Assembly: GCA_028687335.1 (NCBI GenBank)
Contig: JAQUAI010000005.1
Location: 1 to 49,971, forward strand
Source of the DNA: Gallionella sp.
GTDB lineage: Bacteria; Pseudomonadota; Gammaproteobacteria; Burkholderiales; Gallionellaceae
Direction: 5' to 3'
DNA: 49,971 bases
Shown here in pieces: positions 1 through 8,327 of the stretch. The notes beneath the pieces are model-generated. The model was not told where the DNA came from and did no database searches. It saw only the letters and a list, made by a program, of their open reading frames with translations. Every line of letters starts with the position of its first letter. Position 1 is the stretch's first letter. The position numbers were made by a program, and so were the translations under genes.

Positions 1-57
1 CTCTGCTTGCTTGAGTACACCGATGATCTGGCTATCTGAAAAGCGTGATGTCTTCAT
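1..57 (-). CDS. IS3-family transposase OrfA (partial, first 19 residues)
   Basis: This is the helix-turn-helix DNA-binding subunit of an IS3-family transposase, of which only the start lies in the window. The minus strand from 57 reads MKTSRFSDSQIIGVLKQAE, the very conserved beginning of OrfA proteins in the IS407-like branch. An AGGGAG ribosome site precedes the ATG on the minus strand. The frame is still open at base 1, so the gene continues beyond the window. OrfB (the DDE integrase) would be expected further left by programmed frameshifting. Too short to judge whether the copy is intact. Confidence 0.75.
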   Translation of the reverse strand, partial: MKTSRFSDSQIIGVLKQAE

Positions 58-125
58 GTAAAACTCCCTCCATTGCTTAGTGAGAAAATTCTACTTCTAT
101 CTCATGCTAATTTCAGGGGGGATTA
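1..125 (-). mobile_element. End of an IS3-family insertion sequence, cut by the window edge
   Basis: The first 57 bases, read on the minus strand, encode a typical IS3-family OrfA start, and the element continues out of the window to the left. Bases 58-96 are the untranslated leader of the transposase gene, with AGGGAG just before its ATG. The outer end is most likely around 110-131, where the minus strand carries a C-rich stretch followed by TGAAATT, which I read as part of the terminal inverted repeat. The exact terminus cannot be fixed without the other end or the target duplication. Confidence 0.7.
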
Positions 126-1683
126 CCAAGCGAAACAACAACTCATCATCCACCGCCAACTGGAATTGTTCTGTCATCACGCGCCAGATACGGCGTCTAG
201 CCTTCGCTTCTGGGTGGTGATATTTGATGAGCGCGATGCAGCGCGAAACGATGGCCTCGTCGATGTCGTCCACGCGGTTCGTGGTCAGGAACAGCAGTCC
301 GTTGAAATATTCCAGCACGCGCAGAAACACGCCGACCACTGCATTAGTGGCGATGTTGTCGTCGCGGCGGCGGATATATACATCGGCTTCGTCGATCAGC
401 ATCACCGCACCCCAGCGCTGGGCGCGGGTGAGCACTTCTTTCAGCGCCGTTTCCATCGCTGCCACGTTCAGTCCCAGTTGCCCAGAATGCACGCGGTACA
501 AAGGTCGGCGGATGATCTCCGCATACACTTCCGCTGTGAGTGTCTTGCCCACACCCGCCGGCCCGGCACACAGCACGGTGGTGCCGCCGGATTTGCCTTC
601 GATGATGTCGTCCATCAACACATCCATCTCGGCAGTGAGAATGTCGATCAGGTCGGTCTGCTCTTCTGGCAGGATTAGCTTGTTCTTCAGTTCCGGTTGA
701 TACGCATAGGGTGCGATGTCGTTCACGTGCACCCACAGGTAGTGGTGCAGTTCGAGGTGAAACATCAGGATGTAAAAGTGAACCGGCAACTGCACGAACA
801 AACCTTTGGGCATGTCCGCCTGTATCTTTTCCACTTCGTCGTCGGACTTGAAGCGCAGATTTTTCGATGCGCGGCGCAAATAGCGGCCAAGGATATCGCC
901 ATTGCTATCCAGACCCAGCACACGGTCGTTGAGTATGCCTTCGTCGTTGACCAGACGTGCGCTACCGCCGCCAGAGGACAGCACCACGATGTCTTTGCGC
1001 GCCCAGTCGGTATCGCGATGCGTGGCCGCCGGATTCTCGGCGTAGTAGCCGACACCGTGGCCGGAGAACTGCTCGCCGTAGCGCCCGCGCCAATCGAAGT
1101 AGCGCTGCGCCGCTTCGTCGTAATTACGAATCAGCTCTTCGGTTTCTTTCAGATAACCCTTGGCCGCGAAGATCTCGGCCACGGTACGCTTGCCCAGATC
1201 ACGCGGCAAGATCATCAGTGTCACGTTGGCAAGGCGGCCTTTTGAATTGCTCTTCAACTCGATCAGCACTCGCCCAGTCTCTTCGTTTGAAGCCGGTGTG
1301 TAGTCGAGCCGGGTCACCACCCAAGCCGTGGGTTTGCCGGTGATGGCCGCGCTGAACAACCAACCGCGAATCGCGCCCGCAGTCAGGTAACGCGCAATCG
1401 CCGGAATCAGCGGCTCCAGATCATCACCATCGAAGCGCTCGCCGTCGTCGTTCATGGCCTGCTGCAAGGTGGCCAATTGAGCGGCACGTGCGCGCTGATC
1501 CGCATTGCCGTTCGCATAGATATTGCGCAGGAATGCAATCTCCTGATTTCCCAATTGACTGATGGCCACTTCCGCGCTGTTGCCAAAACGCAGCTGTTCG
1601 TTCATCCCGACTAGGCGCGGGAATTCGCTGACCATCGCCTCCACATGCGCTCGCTCGATTCGCAGTTTCATTTGTCGCACCAT
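97..1683 (-). pseudogene. AAA+ family ATPase, C-terminus truncated by an IS element
   Basis: This is an AAA+ ATPase of unknown substrate, 528 residues as it stands. The N-terminal 300 residues are an uncharacterised domain. The ATPase core follows, with Walker A GPAGVGKT at about 371-378, Walker B with LIDEAD at about 427-432, a sensor-1-like TTNR, and a likely arginine finger in VSRC. The reading frame then runs directly into the insertion sequence: the last residues, IPPEISMR, are encoded by IS sequence. The alpha-helical lid that normally closes the AAA+ module is missing, so activity is doubtful. Two starts are possible; the ATG at 1671 has GAGGA 12 bases upstream, while the ATG at 1683 touches that GAGGA. 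I cannot name the family beyond AAA+. Confidence 0.75.
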
Positions 1684-2156
1684 TCCTCAAAAGCGTTGAT
1701 ACTTTGAGCAACAGCAAAATGCGAGCCAATCTGCCAGAGCGGGCAAAGCCCTATGGGGGGCGCAATCCGCAGGCAGGGAGAACATCGGAAGGGGAAGGGG
1801 AAACGACAGCTTGGCGTAGATGCGACAATCTTTCGGATTATTGTTTACAGTTTTTTAAATTTCGCGCGCTGAAGTTGTAGCAAGCTGCACCGATACTGCA
1901 GGTACGGCAGTATTTTTTGTCAGTTTGAGGGTTTTACTCTTACAGAAATATAACCCTATCTAGTCTAAGTTTTTCACATCAGATTTGTGCTACAAAACAA
2001 ACCAGACTTATGGCTCGGGCGAGTGTCGGTATTCATCGGGGCATGAGGACACCTCGGGCAAGTTCTGAGCGATGGGAAATTTTAATGAGTGCTTCGAATG
2101 GGCTGCGATTTGTTCGAGCTTTTTAATCCATGAAATGATGACGTGGCGGGTGATGT
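1684..2156. other. Divergent intergenic region between the AAA+ ATPase gene and dgcZ
   Basis: This 473-bp gap has no convincing gene. It must hold the promoters for the leftward ATPase gene and the rightward dgcZ. Its one clear structure is a plus-strand terminator-like hairpin at 1893-1918, entered separately. An AT-rich segment at about 1835-1865 could carry promoter elements, but I cannot assign -35/-10 boxes with confidence. Confidence 0.5.
1893..1918 (+). terminator. Intrinsic terminator-like hairpin with no plus-strand gene upstream
   Basis: ATACTGC (1893-1899) pairs perfectly with GCAGTAT (1907-1913) around a 7-base loop and is followed by a T-run through 1918. That is the form of a rho-independent terminator on the plus strand. 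No rightward gene precedes it in the window, so it may end a small RNA or act as a leader attenuator about 240 bases before dgcZ. Confidence 0.5.
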
Positions 2157-3053
2157 ATGTTGCAACAAAAAAAGCTTTTACTTTCGGCGGCTGATGCGCT
2201 TAATACAGTTAAAGAATTGGATCGTTCACTGGCCATGCATCAGCAGTGGCTGAAAGATTTTCACAAAATGATGATCTGCCAGGAATTAGGCACGATTGCC
2301 CCACCCAACCCTGATGCGCATCGACATTGCGATTTCGGCCTGTGGTACAAAAGTCTTTCTGAAGCGTTATTTGTTCAGGAGGAAAGCATTCGAGATTTGC
2401 ACGAACCGCATAAAAAAATGCACTTGGCCGCCAATGATTTGCTGAGCCAGCTTTCCCAATCGCCGGGAAAAAGACAGAGTGCCTATGAGGAGTTTATTAA
2501 CACATCGCTAGACTTCAAGTTGGCCATCAGGCAATGCCAAACCAAGCTCATACAGAGAGTGTGTACGGTAGATCACTTGACCGGCACGTGGAATCGCCAC
2601 ACGATGGAGTCGCGTTTGCACGAAGAAGCCGAGCGCGTTAACCGAGGTTTTCAAACGTGTGCGATCTGTATCGTGGATATTGATTATTTCAAAAGGGTGA
2701 ACGATCAGTACGGGCATCCTGTAGGGGATAAGGTGCTAAGTGTGATTGCGCGATACCTGATCGAAAACTTGCGTGCCTATGACATCACATTTCGCTATGG
2801 CGGCGAAGAGTTCCTGATTTGTCTTCCCGACGCGAGCTTGAGTGAGGCAGCAGAAACTTTGGATCGTATTCGTGAAAATTTGGCCGTTTATCAGATTGAT
2901 ATTGGGCGGAGCGATCCGATCACATTAACTGCTTCGTTTGGTTTAACGGCTATCGGTAAAGATGAGCTGATTACCGATGCCATAGCGCGCGCAGATCACG
3001 CCTTGTTGTCGGCCAAGAGCCAAGGTCGAAATCGAGTGTGCGTCTGGGACTGA
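2157..3053 (+). CDS. dgcZ: Zinc-sensing diguanylate cyclase (CZB-GGDEF), DgcZ-like
   Basis: The enzyme makes cyclic di-GMP from two GTP in the cytoplasm. At 298 residues it is almost the length of E. coli DgcZ and has the same order of domains. An N-terminal CZB domain (about 15-130) has the zinc ligand set H28, C58, H85 and H89, with spacings (30, 27, 4) that match DgcZ. A GGDEF domain (about 130-298) has an intact GGEEF active-site loop and an RAYD inhibitory site five residues before it, so product inhibition is likely. In DgcZ zinc binding represses the cyclase; the same is inferred here. There is no transmembrane segment. The stop codon is followed after one base by the ATG of the EAL-CZB gene, so the two are surely co-transcribed and probably translationally coupled. 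Confidence 0.9.
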   Translation: MLQQKKLLLSAADALNTVKELDRSLAMHQQWLKDFHKMMICQELGTIAPPNPDAHRHCDFGLWYKSLSEALFVQEESIRDLHEPHKKMHLAANDLLSQLSQSPGKRQSAYEEFINTSLDFKLAIRQCQTKLIQRVCTVDHLTGTWNRHTMESRLHEEAERVNRGFQTCAICIVDIDYFKRVNDQYGHPVGDKVLSVIARYLIENLRAYDITFRYGGEEFLICLPDASLSEAAETLDRIRENLAVYQIDIGRSDPITLTASFGLTAIGKDELITDAIARADHALLSAKSQGRNRVCVWD

Positions 3054-3054
3054 G

Positions 3055-4284
3055 ATGAATCATCAAATGACAATAAGCAAAGAAGATATTCTCGACGCGA
3101 TCACAAAGGACGAGTTCGTTTTTTACTATCAGCCTAAAGTTTCGCTGGTTACCGGTAAGGTTATCGGTGCGGAAGCACTTATTCGTTGGGTTAAACCGGA
3201 TTTGACGGTAATTCCCCCTAGTGCTTTTATTCCGTTTGCAGAAGCTACCTCTCTTATCACCAACATTACTCGGCACATGTTCCCCAAGTTGGTTAGTGAC
3301 ACGATGGTGTTAATGGATATCGATAGTAGCTTATCTATCTCGTTCAATACGTCTGCAAAAGACTTTGAGGATGAGGTCTTTACTCGGCAAATATTGTGCG
3401 CGCTAGAGGCTTCGCAACTGGATGGGCATAGTCTACAAGTGGAACTCACAGAAACCGCCACCTTGGAAGCGGGCGATAAGATCAAGGCCAATATCATGCC
3501 GCTGCGGCAAGCTGGTTTGGGTTTGGCTATGGATGACTTTGGTAAAGGCTACTCGTCGCTAGATACGTTGAGCAAATGGCCTTTTTCCACGATCAAATTG
3601 GATCAAGGCATTGTCAGTCGGATGCTGGAGTCGAGCAAGAATGCGACTATTGTTGAAAACTCGATTCGGATGGCGCACGAGCTTGGCATCAGCGTGGTCG
3701 CAGAGGGTGTTGAAAATAACGACCAATACCAACAGTTATTGGAAATGGGATGTACAAAAATACAGGGATACTGGATCAGTAAACCGCTGCCACTCAGTCA
3801 ATTCATTAGTTTTGTTGAAGCGGATATTCGATGGTCTGGCCTGCCAATCGGTCTGATCCATATGGCCATCATGGATCATGTGCAATGGCGTAAGCATTTG
3901 GTTAGCGAAGTGGTCAAGACCGCTTCGTTGCCGCAAGATGTCCGCAGACTCCGTTACATTGACACGCCTGCTATGGGATGTACGGATTGTCGATTGGGTA
4001 AGTGGTTTTATGATGCAGGTCAGGTATTCAAGGATCGTCACGCTTTCCAGCAATTGGAAAAACCACATTGCGATTTTCACAATGTCGGGCAAGAGCTGGT
4101 TAGGCTGGTGGGAAGTGGGGCCAGTATCGAGATGCTTACCCCCAAGCTTTCGGAATTATCTAGTTTGTCCATGGTTGTGCTCGGTCACTTGCAAACGCTG
4201 GAAAATGAGGGGCTGATGGATATGCATGCGGCGCATCGAGAATGGGTTGAGCACGCATTACATCCCGAAAATTTACGAGCTTGA
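3055..4284 (+). CDS. c-di-GMP phosphodiesterase with C-terminal CZB zinc-sensor domain
   Basis: This 409-residue protein should hydrolyse cyclic di-GMP, opposing the cyclase encoded just upstream. The EAL domain covers about 5-255 and keeps the catalytic set: E40 of EAL, N98, the ELTE motif near 130-133, the DDFG motif (160-163), K181, the AEG glutamate near 217 and Q237 of QGY. A CZB domain follows at about 268-350, with H275, C312, H338 and H342 in the expected order and the C-x-LGKWFY signature. CZB at the C-terminus of an EAL protein is much less familiar to me than CZB-GGDEF or CZB on chemoreceptors. No signal peptide or membrane segment is visible. The start ATG lies one base after the dgcZ stop. 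Confidence 0.88.
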   Translation: MNHQMTISKEDILDAITKDEFVFYYQPKVSLVTGKVIGAEALIRWVKPDLTVIPPSAFIPFAEATSLITNITRHMFPKLVSDTMVLMDIDSSLSISFNTSAKDFEDEVFTRQILCALEASQLDGHSLQVELTETATLEAGDKIKANIMPLRQAGLGLAMDDFGKGYSSLDTLSKWPFSTIKLDQGIVSRMLESSKNATIVENSIRMAHELGISVVAEGVENNDQYQQLLEMGCTKIQGYWISKPLPLSQFISFVEADIRWSGLPIGLIHMAIMDHVQWRKHLVSEVVKTASLPQDVRRLRYIDTPAMGCTDCRLGKWFYDAGQVFKDRHAFQQLEKPHCDFHNVGQELVRLVGSGASIEMLTPKLSELSSLSMVVLGHLQTLENEGLMDMHAAHREWVEHALHPENLRA

Positions 4285-4363
4285 GTTGCGCTTGGCGATT
4301 TGGTGGGGGATCAACACGCTCTGAGTTGGGCGAGGGTATTGAAGTCAATTCAGTAAATTGATT

Positions 4364-4969
4364 TCAGGCTTCAGTGCCCCATGGTTTTATCAATGTTTGT
4401 GCCACACCTAGATGATCCAATATGCGCGCCACGGTAAAGTCCACCAAGTCCTGCACGGTTTGCGGGTGGTGATAAAAGCCGGGATTGGGCGGCATGATGA
4501 CAGCCCCAGCGTGCGCGAGTTTGAGCATATTTTCCAGATGGATAACAGAAAACGGCATCTCGCGCGGCGCGAGGATGAGCGTGCGTTTTTCTTTGAGCAT
4601 AACATCGGCCGCGCGGGCGATGAGGTCGTCGCTGATGCCGCCTGCGATCTTGCCCAGCGTGCCCATGGTGCAGGGGCAAATCACCATTGCATCACCGGGA
4701 TTAGAGCCTGATGCCATCGGTGCGAACCAATCCTGAATGCCAAATACCTTTAATTCGCCGCTCAGTTTTCCGAAACGTGCTGCGAGCACTTGCTCCGCAT
4801 CTTGCGGGCGCGAGGGAAGCGTGAAATCAAGCTCCTGTTTTGCCACAATCTGTGCAGCTTGCGAGTAAATAAGATGCACGCGCTGCCCGCTTTGTAGCAG
4901 CGTTTCCAGTAGGCGCATGCCATAAGGCAGGCCGGATGCACCGGTAAAGGCGAGGGTGATTGTTTTCAT
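4364..4969 (-). CDS. ubiX: Flavin prenyltransferase UbiX
   Basis: UbiX attaches a dimethylallyl group to FMN and so makes the prenylated flavin cofactor needed by the decarboxylase UbiD in ubiquinone synthesis. The sequence begins TITLAFTGASGLPYGMRLLE, with the GASG phosphate-binding loop, and contains the conserved APMASGS, CPCTMGTLGKIA and PREMPFS stretches of the family. I prefer the ATG at 4969, which starts MKTITL and has AAGGA 11 bases upstream; an in-frame ATG at 4978 sits too close to that site. It is the last gene of the leftward run and faces the EAL-CZB gene tail to tail. No ubiD is in the window. Confidence 0.92.
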   Translation of the reverse strand: MKTITLAFTGASGLPYGMRLLETLLQSGQRVHLIYSQAAQIVAKQELDFTLPSRPQDAEQVLAARFGKLSGELKVFGIQDWFAPMASGSNPGDAMVICPCTMGTLGKIAGGISDDLIARAADVMLKEKRTLILAPREMPFSVIHLENMLKLAHAGAVIMPPNPGFYHHPQTVQDLVDFTVARILDHLGVAQTLIKPWGTEA

Positions 4970-5063
4970 AAAAGCCATTGTCCTTGAAGGGCGCTAAGCA
5001 GGCAATCGGCAGTTTGCCAGAATGCGGGAGCGACAAAATTTTTTCACGGTAGCATTTTGGCGG

Positions 5064-5582
5064 CTAATGGTTTTCGGCATTACTCATGAAGCGTGTCGCG
5101 ATCAATCCGTTTATCGTGCCAAAAACCAATGCGGCAGTAGCAAAAATAGGAATCAGATAGCTGATGCCTGCATGCGGAATAAGCCAAAAATAAACCACCA
5201 TCATTTGTCCTGCGATGTGGGCAAAAGCGGCAAAGATGCTGTGTGTGACGGCACCGAACCAGCGTTGCGGTAGATGCTGCACCAGTCCCAGCATAAACAG
5301 GCTTGATACCGCTCCCGACAAGCCTAGAAAAAATCCCGGCGCGAGAAAGTTACCGAATAGCAGACTTCCCGCAAGTACGCGCAGCAGCGAAACCCATGCG
5401 GCAACGCGCCAGCCGTAACGTGCCAGCACAATGAGCGTGACAATATTGGCTAAGCCTGGTTTTACTCCGGGCAGGGGCGAAGGAATCGCATTTTCCAGCA
5501 CGGTGAGCCCGAACGCGATTGCCGCCATCTTGGCAATATGGTGGTCTTCGGGCGATGTCTCAAGTTTAATTGTGCGCGTCAT
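5064..5582 (-). CDS. Gx transporter family membrane protein (Hpre_diP_synt_I type)
   Basis: A 172-residue integral membrane protein with about five hydrophobic segments. It matches the family once called heptaprenyl diphosphate synthase component I, now regarded as ECF-type S-component transporters: the signature LENAIPSPLPGVKPGLANI near residues 29-47 is characteristic. The substrate is not known. In many genomes this gene sits beside a NusG-domain-II protein and flavin transferase genes, and here the NusG-domain-II gene is immediately upstream, separated by about 70 bases. A role with flavin or quinone metabolism is only suggested by that context and the nearby ubiX. Confidence 0.75.
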   Translation of the reverse strand: MTRTIKLETSPEDHHIAKMAAIAFGLTVLENAIPSPLPGVKPGLANIVTLIVLARYGWRVAAWVSLLRVLAGSLLFGNFLAPGFFLGLSGAVSSLFMLGLVQHLPQRWFGAVTHSIFAAFAHIAGQMMVVYFWLIPHAGISYLIPIFATAALVFGTINGLIATRFMSNAENH

Positions 5583-5651
5583 TTTCTAATGTAGTACGGA
5601 GTCGCGGGCGCGCTTTGATTAGGCGTTTGGCGCTGAGTATTCTGCGCAGTT

Positions 5652-6026
5652 TTAATAGTTGAGGCTGTCATACTTTTTTCCTCCGCCTACCAGTTCCACA
5701 CTCACCTGATTAGGCAGGCAGATGGCGACTTCGCCGGTTTGTTGCAGCCAACCTTGACGCACGCAATATTGGCGAGGGCTGGGGTCGGTGGTGATGCCTG
5801 CTTTACGCTGCCGGATGGTGACGATGCTAATGCCGAGCGGGCCGGGAACCTCGATCTGTTGATCGCGCGACAGCGGGACTTCGCGGAATATTTTTCCGCC
5901 GCTGCGGATGATTGCAGTATCAGCTAATCCGCCAGACCAGAATGAAATCATCATCCATACGACAAATGCCGCACTCATTAGTAGCGCAAGGTAATCACCG
6001 GGTTTGCAAAGGCGTAACCAGGACAC
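5652..6026 (-). CDS. NusG domain II-containing membrane-anchored protein
   Basis: This is a 124-residue protein with one N-terminal membrane segment (about 12-32) and a following beta-rich domain of the NusG-II / DUF1312 type, with the RQYCVRQGW and AICLPNQV stretches usual for it. The function is not established; the family is repeatedly found with Gx transporter genes, as here. The start is a GTG at 6026, two bases after the rapZ stop, so translation is probably coupled to rapZ. Confidence 0.7.
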   Translation of the reverse strand: MSWLRLCKPGDYLALLMSAAFVVWMMISFWSGGLADTAIIRSGGKIFREVPLSRDQQIEVPGPLGISIVTIRQRKAGITTDPSPRQYCVRQGWLQQTGEVAICLPNQVSVELVGGGKKYDSLNY

Positions 6027-6028
6027 GG

Positions 6029-6874
6029 TTAGTTGGGTTGTGAGAGTTCTCGGTGGCGTATCAGCACTTGCTGTTGCCCAGCGAAGTGCTGCGCGAGTTT
6101 TTCTGCCAGATAGACAGAGCGGTGCTGGCCGCCAGTGCAGCCGATGGCAACGGTGAGATAGCTACGATTGTCGGCGACGAAACCGGGTAGCCAGCGCGCA
6201 ACGAAGTCGCGGATGTCGGCGTACATGTCCTGTGCCATCGGCGTGCCGTCGAGAAACTCGATGACGGGGGTATCGCGACCGGTATAGGGGCGTAGCTGTT
6301 CACTGTAGTAGGGGTTGGGCAGACAGCGCACGTCGAATACGAGATCGGCATCCTGAGGGATGCCGTGCTTGAAACCAAAAGTTTCGAATAGCAGCGTCAG
6401 GCGCGTGCGATCTACTTTGATGAATTGTTTGATCCAAGCACGCAGGGTGTTGGCATTTAAATCGGAGGTGTCGATGTGATGCCCGATGTCACCGATATCG
6501 GCGAGTAGTTCGCGTTCCAGTGCAACACACTCGGGCAAGGTTCGCACACCATCGCTAAGCGGGTGCATACGGCGTGTTTCGGAGAAGCGTTTGACCAGTG
6601 CTTCGGTGCGCGCGTCGAGATACAGCAAATGCACCGCTAACCCTTTTCCCATCAGTTCGAACAATACGGTGGGCAGCACTTTCACGCTGTTGGCATTGCG
6701 CACGTCGATACTGACGGCAATATTTTCATAGCCTGCAGGTAGCAATAATTCGGCGAGGTTGGGCAGCAGCTCGGCAGGGAGATTATCCACGCAGTAAAAA
6801 CCGGCATCCTCCAGTGTTTTTAGCGCGACGCTCTTGCCAGAGCCGGATAAGCCACTGACGAGGAATAGTTGCAT
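6029..6874 (-). CDS. rapZ: RNase adapter protein RapZ
   Basis: RapZ is a nucleotide-binding RNA-binding protein; in E. coli it presents the small RNA GlmZ to RNase E and so controls glucosamine-6-phosphate synthesis. The 281-residue sequence has the Walker A motif GLSGSGKS at about 8-15, the CVDNLP motif at 28-33 and the conserved C-terminal GCTGGQHRSVYLAE region implicated in RNA binding. Length is normal for the family. Its ATG directly abuts the hprK stop (TAAATG), so the two are translationally coupled. No glmZ-like RNA is recognisable here, so the target in this organism is unknown. Confidence 0.95.
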   Translation of the reverse strand: MQLFLVSGLSGSGKSVALKTLEDAGFYCVDNLPAELLPNLAELLLPAGYENIAVSIDVRNANSVKVLPTVLFELMGKGLAVHLLYLDARTEALVKRFSETRRMHPLSDGVRTLPECVALERELLADIGDIGHHIDTSDLNANTLRAWIKQFIKVDRTRLTLLFETFGFKHGIPQDADLVFDVRCLPNPYYSEQLRPYTGRDTPVIEFLDGTPMAQDMYADIRDFVARWLPGFVADNRSYLTVAIGCTGGQHRSVYLAEKLAQHFAGQQQVLIRHRELSQPN

Positions 6875-7813
6875 TTAGTTGTCCTGCAACATTTGGTCGT
6901 GCCGCGAAATAAATTCTTGCATGCTGTCGATGCCGCGCTGATGCAGCACGAAGTTACGCGCTGCCGCCTCGACTAGCACCGCGAGGTTGCGTCCTGCGAC
7001 AACGGGTATATTCACCGTATTGACGCTGACGCCGAGGATTTCCTGACGCGTGGCATTCAGCGGTAGTCTATCCATATTGGACAAATCGCCGCCGGGCGGA
7101 CGGTGCAAATGCACGATAAGTTTCAAGCTTTTTTTGCGGCGCACGGCAGTCTCGCCAAACATGGTGCGGATGTTCAATACGCCCAGCCCGCGTACCTCAA
7201 GAAAGTCGCGTAACAGCTCGGGGCAGCGTCCTTCCAGTGTGTCCGGTGCGATGCGGTGCAGTTCGACGATGTCGTCCGCAACCAGACCATTGCCGCGTGT
7301 GATGAGCTCCAGTCCCAATTCACTTTTTCCGACTGCGCTTTCGCCGGTAATCATTACACCAACACCCAATACATCAAGGAATACACCGTGGCGCGTGGTC
7401 GCGGCAGCCAGTTCCTTGGCCAAGTAATGGCGCACCAGCCACATCAAATGCACGCTGGGTTTGGGCGAAGCGAATAGCGGGATATGAGTGCGGTCGGCAA
7501 ACGCGAGCAGCTCGGGTGGGATGTCGTCGGTACCGGCGACGATGAGGCAGATCGTGCCGCCTTGTTCAATTTGGCAGAATGCTTTTTCCAGCCCGGCCGT
7601 ATCCAGACTGCGCAGATAGTCCAGTTCGGTTTCGCTCAATACTTGCACCCAATTGGCGTGGATTAGATTGAGGTGGCCGATCAAGCCGTTGTTGGATGCA
7701 TCGACTTCTTCGCTATTGATGATGCGGTCGTTGCCGTCCGCTCCCGCAACGCGGCGCAGCTCCAAGCGAGCTTGCTTGTCCTCGAAGAGTTGGCGGACGT
7801 TGACTTCAGCCAT
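6875..7813 (-). CDS. hprK: HPr kinase/phosphorylase
   Basis: HprK phosphorylates and dephosphorylates the PTS phosphocarrier HPr on a serine. The protein is 312 residues from the ATG at 7813, the usual length. It has the catalytic histidine in RHGVFLDV, the Walker A loop GESAVGKSE, the VADDIVEL stretch and the family signature EVRGLGVLNI. An upstream in-frame ATG (7951) would add 46 residues that overlap ptsN and look unlike HprK, so I reject it. The chosen ATG lies one base after the ptsN stop. HPr and enzyme I are not encoded in this window. Confidence 0.95.
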   Translation of the reverse strand: MAEVNVRQLFEDKQARLELRRVAGADGNDRIINSEEVDASNNGLIGHLNLIHANWVQVLSETELDYLRSLDTAGLEKAFCQIEQGGTICLIVAGTDDIPPELLAFADRTHIPLFASPKPSVHLMWLVRHYLAKELAAATTRHGVFLDVLGVGVMITGESAVGKSELGLELITRGNGLVADDIVELHRIAPDTLEGRCPELLRDFLEVRGLGVLNIRTMFGETAVRRKKSLKLIVHLHRPPGGDLSNMDRLPLNATRQEILGVSVNTVNIPVVAGRNLAVLVEAAARNFVLHQRGIDSMQEFISRHDQMLQDN

Positions 7814-7814
7814 G

Positions 7815-8273
7815 TTATTGCGGCTTCCAATCATAGAACTGCTGATGAATGGCGGCGGCACTCTCGCAGGCGTGCAGACGGGTGCGGAAATCGCTGTCGC
7901 TGAACATTTGCGCCAACTCGCCCAGTATCTGCAAGTGTTGTTCGGTGGCACGCTCGGGCACGAGCAAGGCGAAGATTAGATGCACTGGCTGGCCGTCGGG
8001 TGCATCGAACGGAATAGGCTGGCTGGTGCGGACGAACGCGGCGGTGGCATCACGCAGCTTGGCGATGCGCCCGTGCGGGATGGCGACACCTTGGCCAAGG
8101 CCGGTAGAGCCGAGTTTTTCGCGCGCGAACAGGCTGTCAAACACCTGGCTGCGGGCGATTTGCTGGTGGTTTTCAAACAACAAGCCGACGCGTTCGAACA
8201 CGCGTTTTTTGCTGGTTGATTCTTCATCCAGCAGGATGTTGTCTGGCACCAGAATTTTGCTGATCAGATTCAT
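7815..8273 (-). CDS. ptsN: Nitrogen PTS EIIA component PtsN
   Basis: EIIA-Ntr is the terminal phosphoacceptor of the regulatory nitrogen phosphotransferase chain; in other bacteria it controls potassium transport and stress responses and transports no sugar. The sequence has the phosphorylated histidine in GVAIPHGRI and the following VHLIFALLVPE region of PTS EIIA type-2 domains. The ATG at 8273 (MNLISKIL) has GGAG nine bases upstream; an in-frame TTG five codons earlier is less likely. It lies in the classical rpoN-hpf-ptsN order. Confidence 0.95.
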   Translation of the reverse strand: MNLISKILVPDNILLDEESTSKKRVFERVGLLFENHQQIARSQVFDSLFAREKLGSTGLGQGVAIPHGRIAKLRDATAAFVRTSQPIPFDAPDGQPVHLIFALLVPERATEQHLQILGELAQMFSDSDFRTRLHACESAAAIHQQFYDWKPQ

Positions 8274-8327
8274 ACTTTGACGCTCCAAGGCAAAAAAATG
8301 GGCGGCATTACTGCCGCCCGTGCCGGT

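Noticed and set aside
7814..7951. Extended N-terminus of HprK
   Set aside because: The extra 46 codons overlap ptsN out of frame and do not resemble HprK; the ATG at 7813 gives the normal length.
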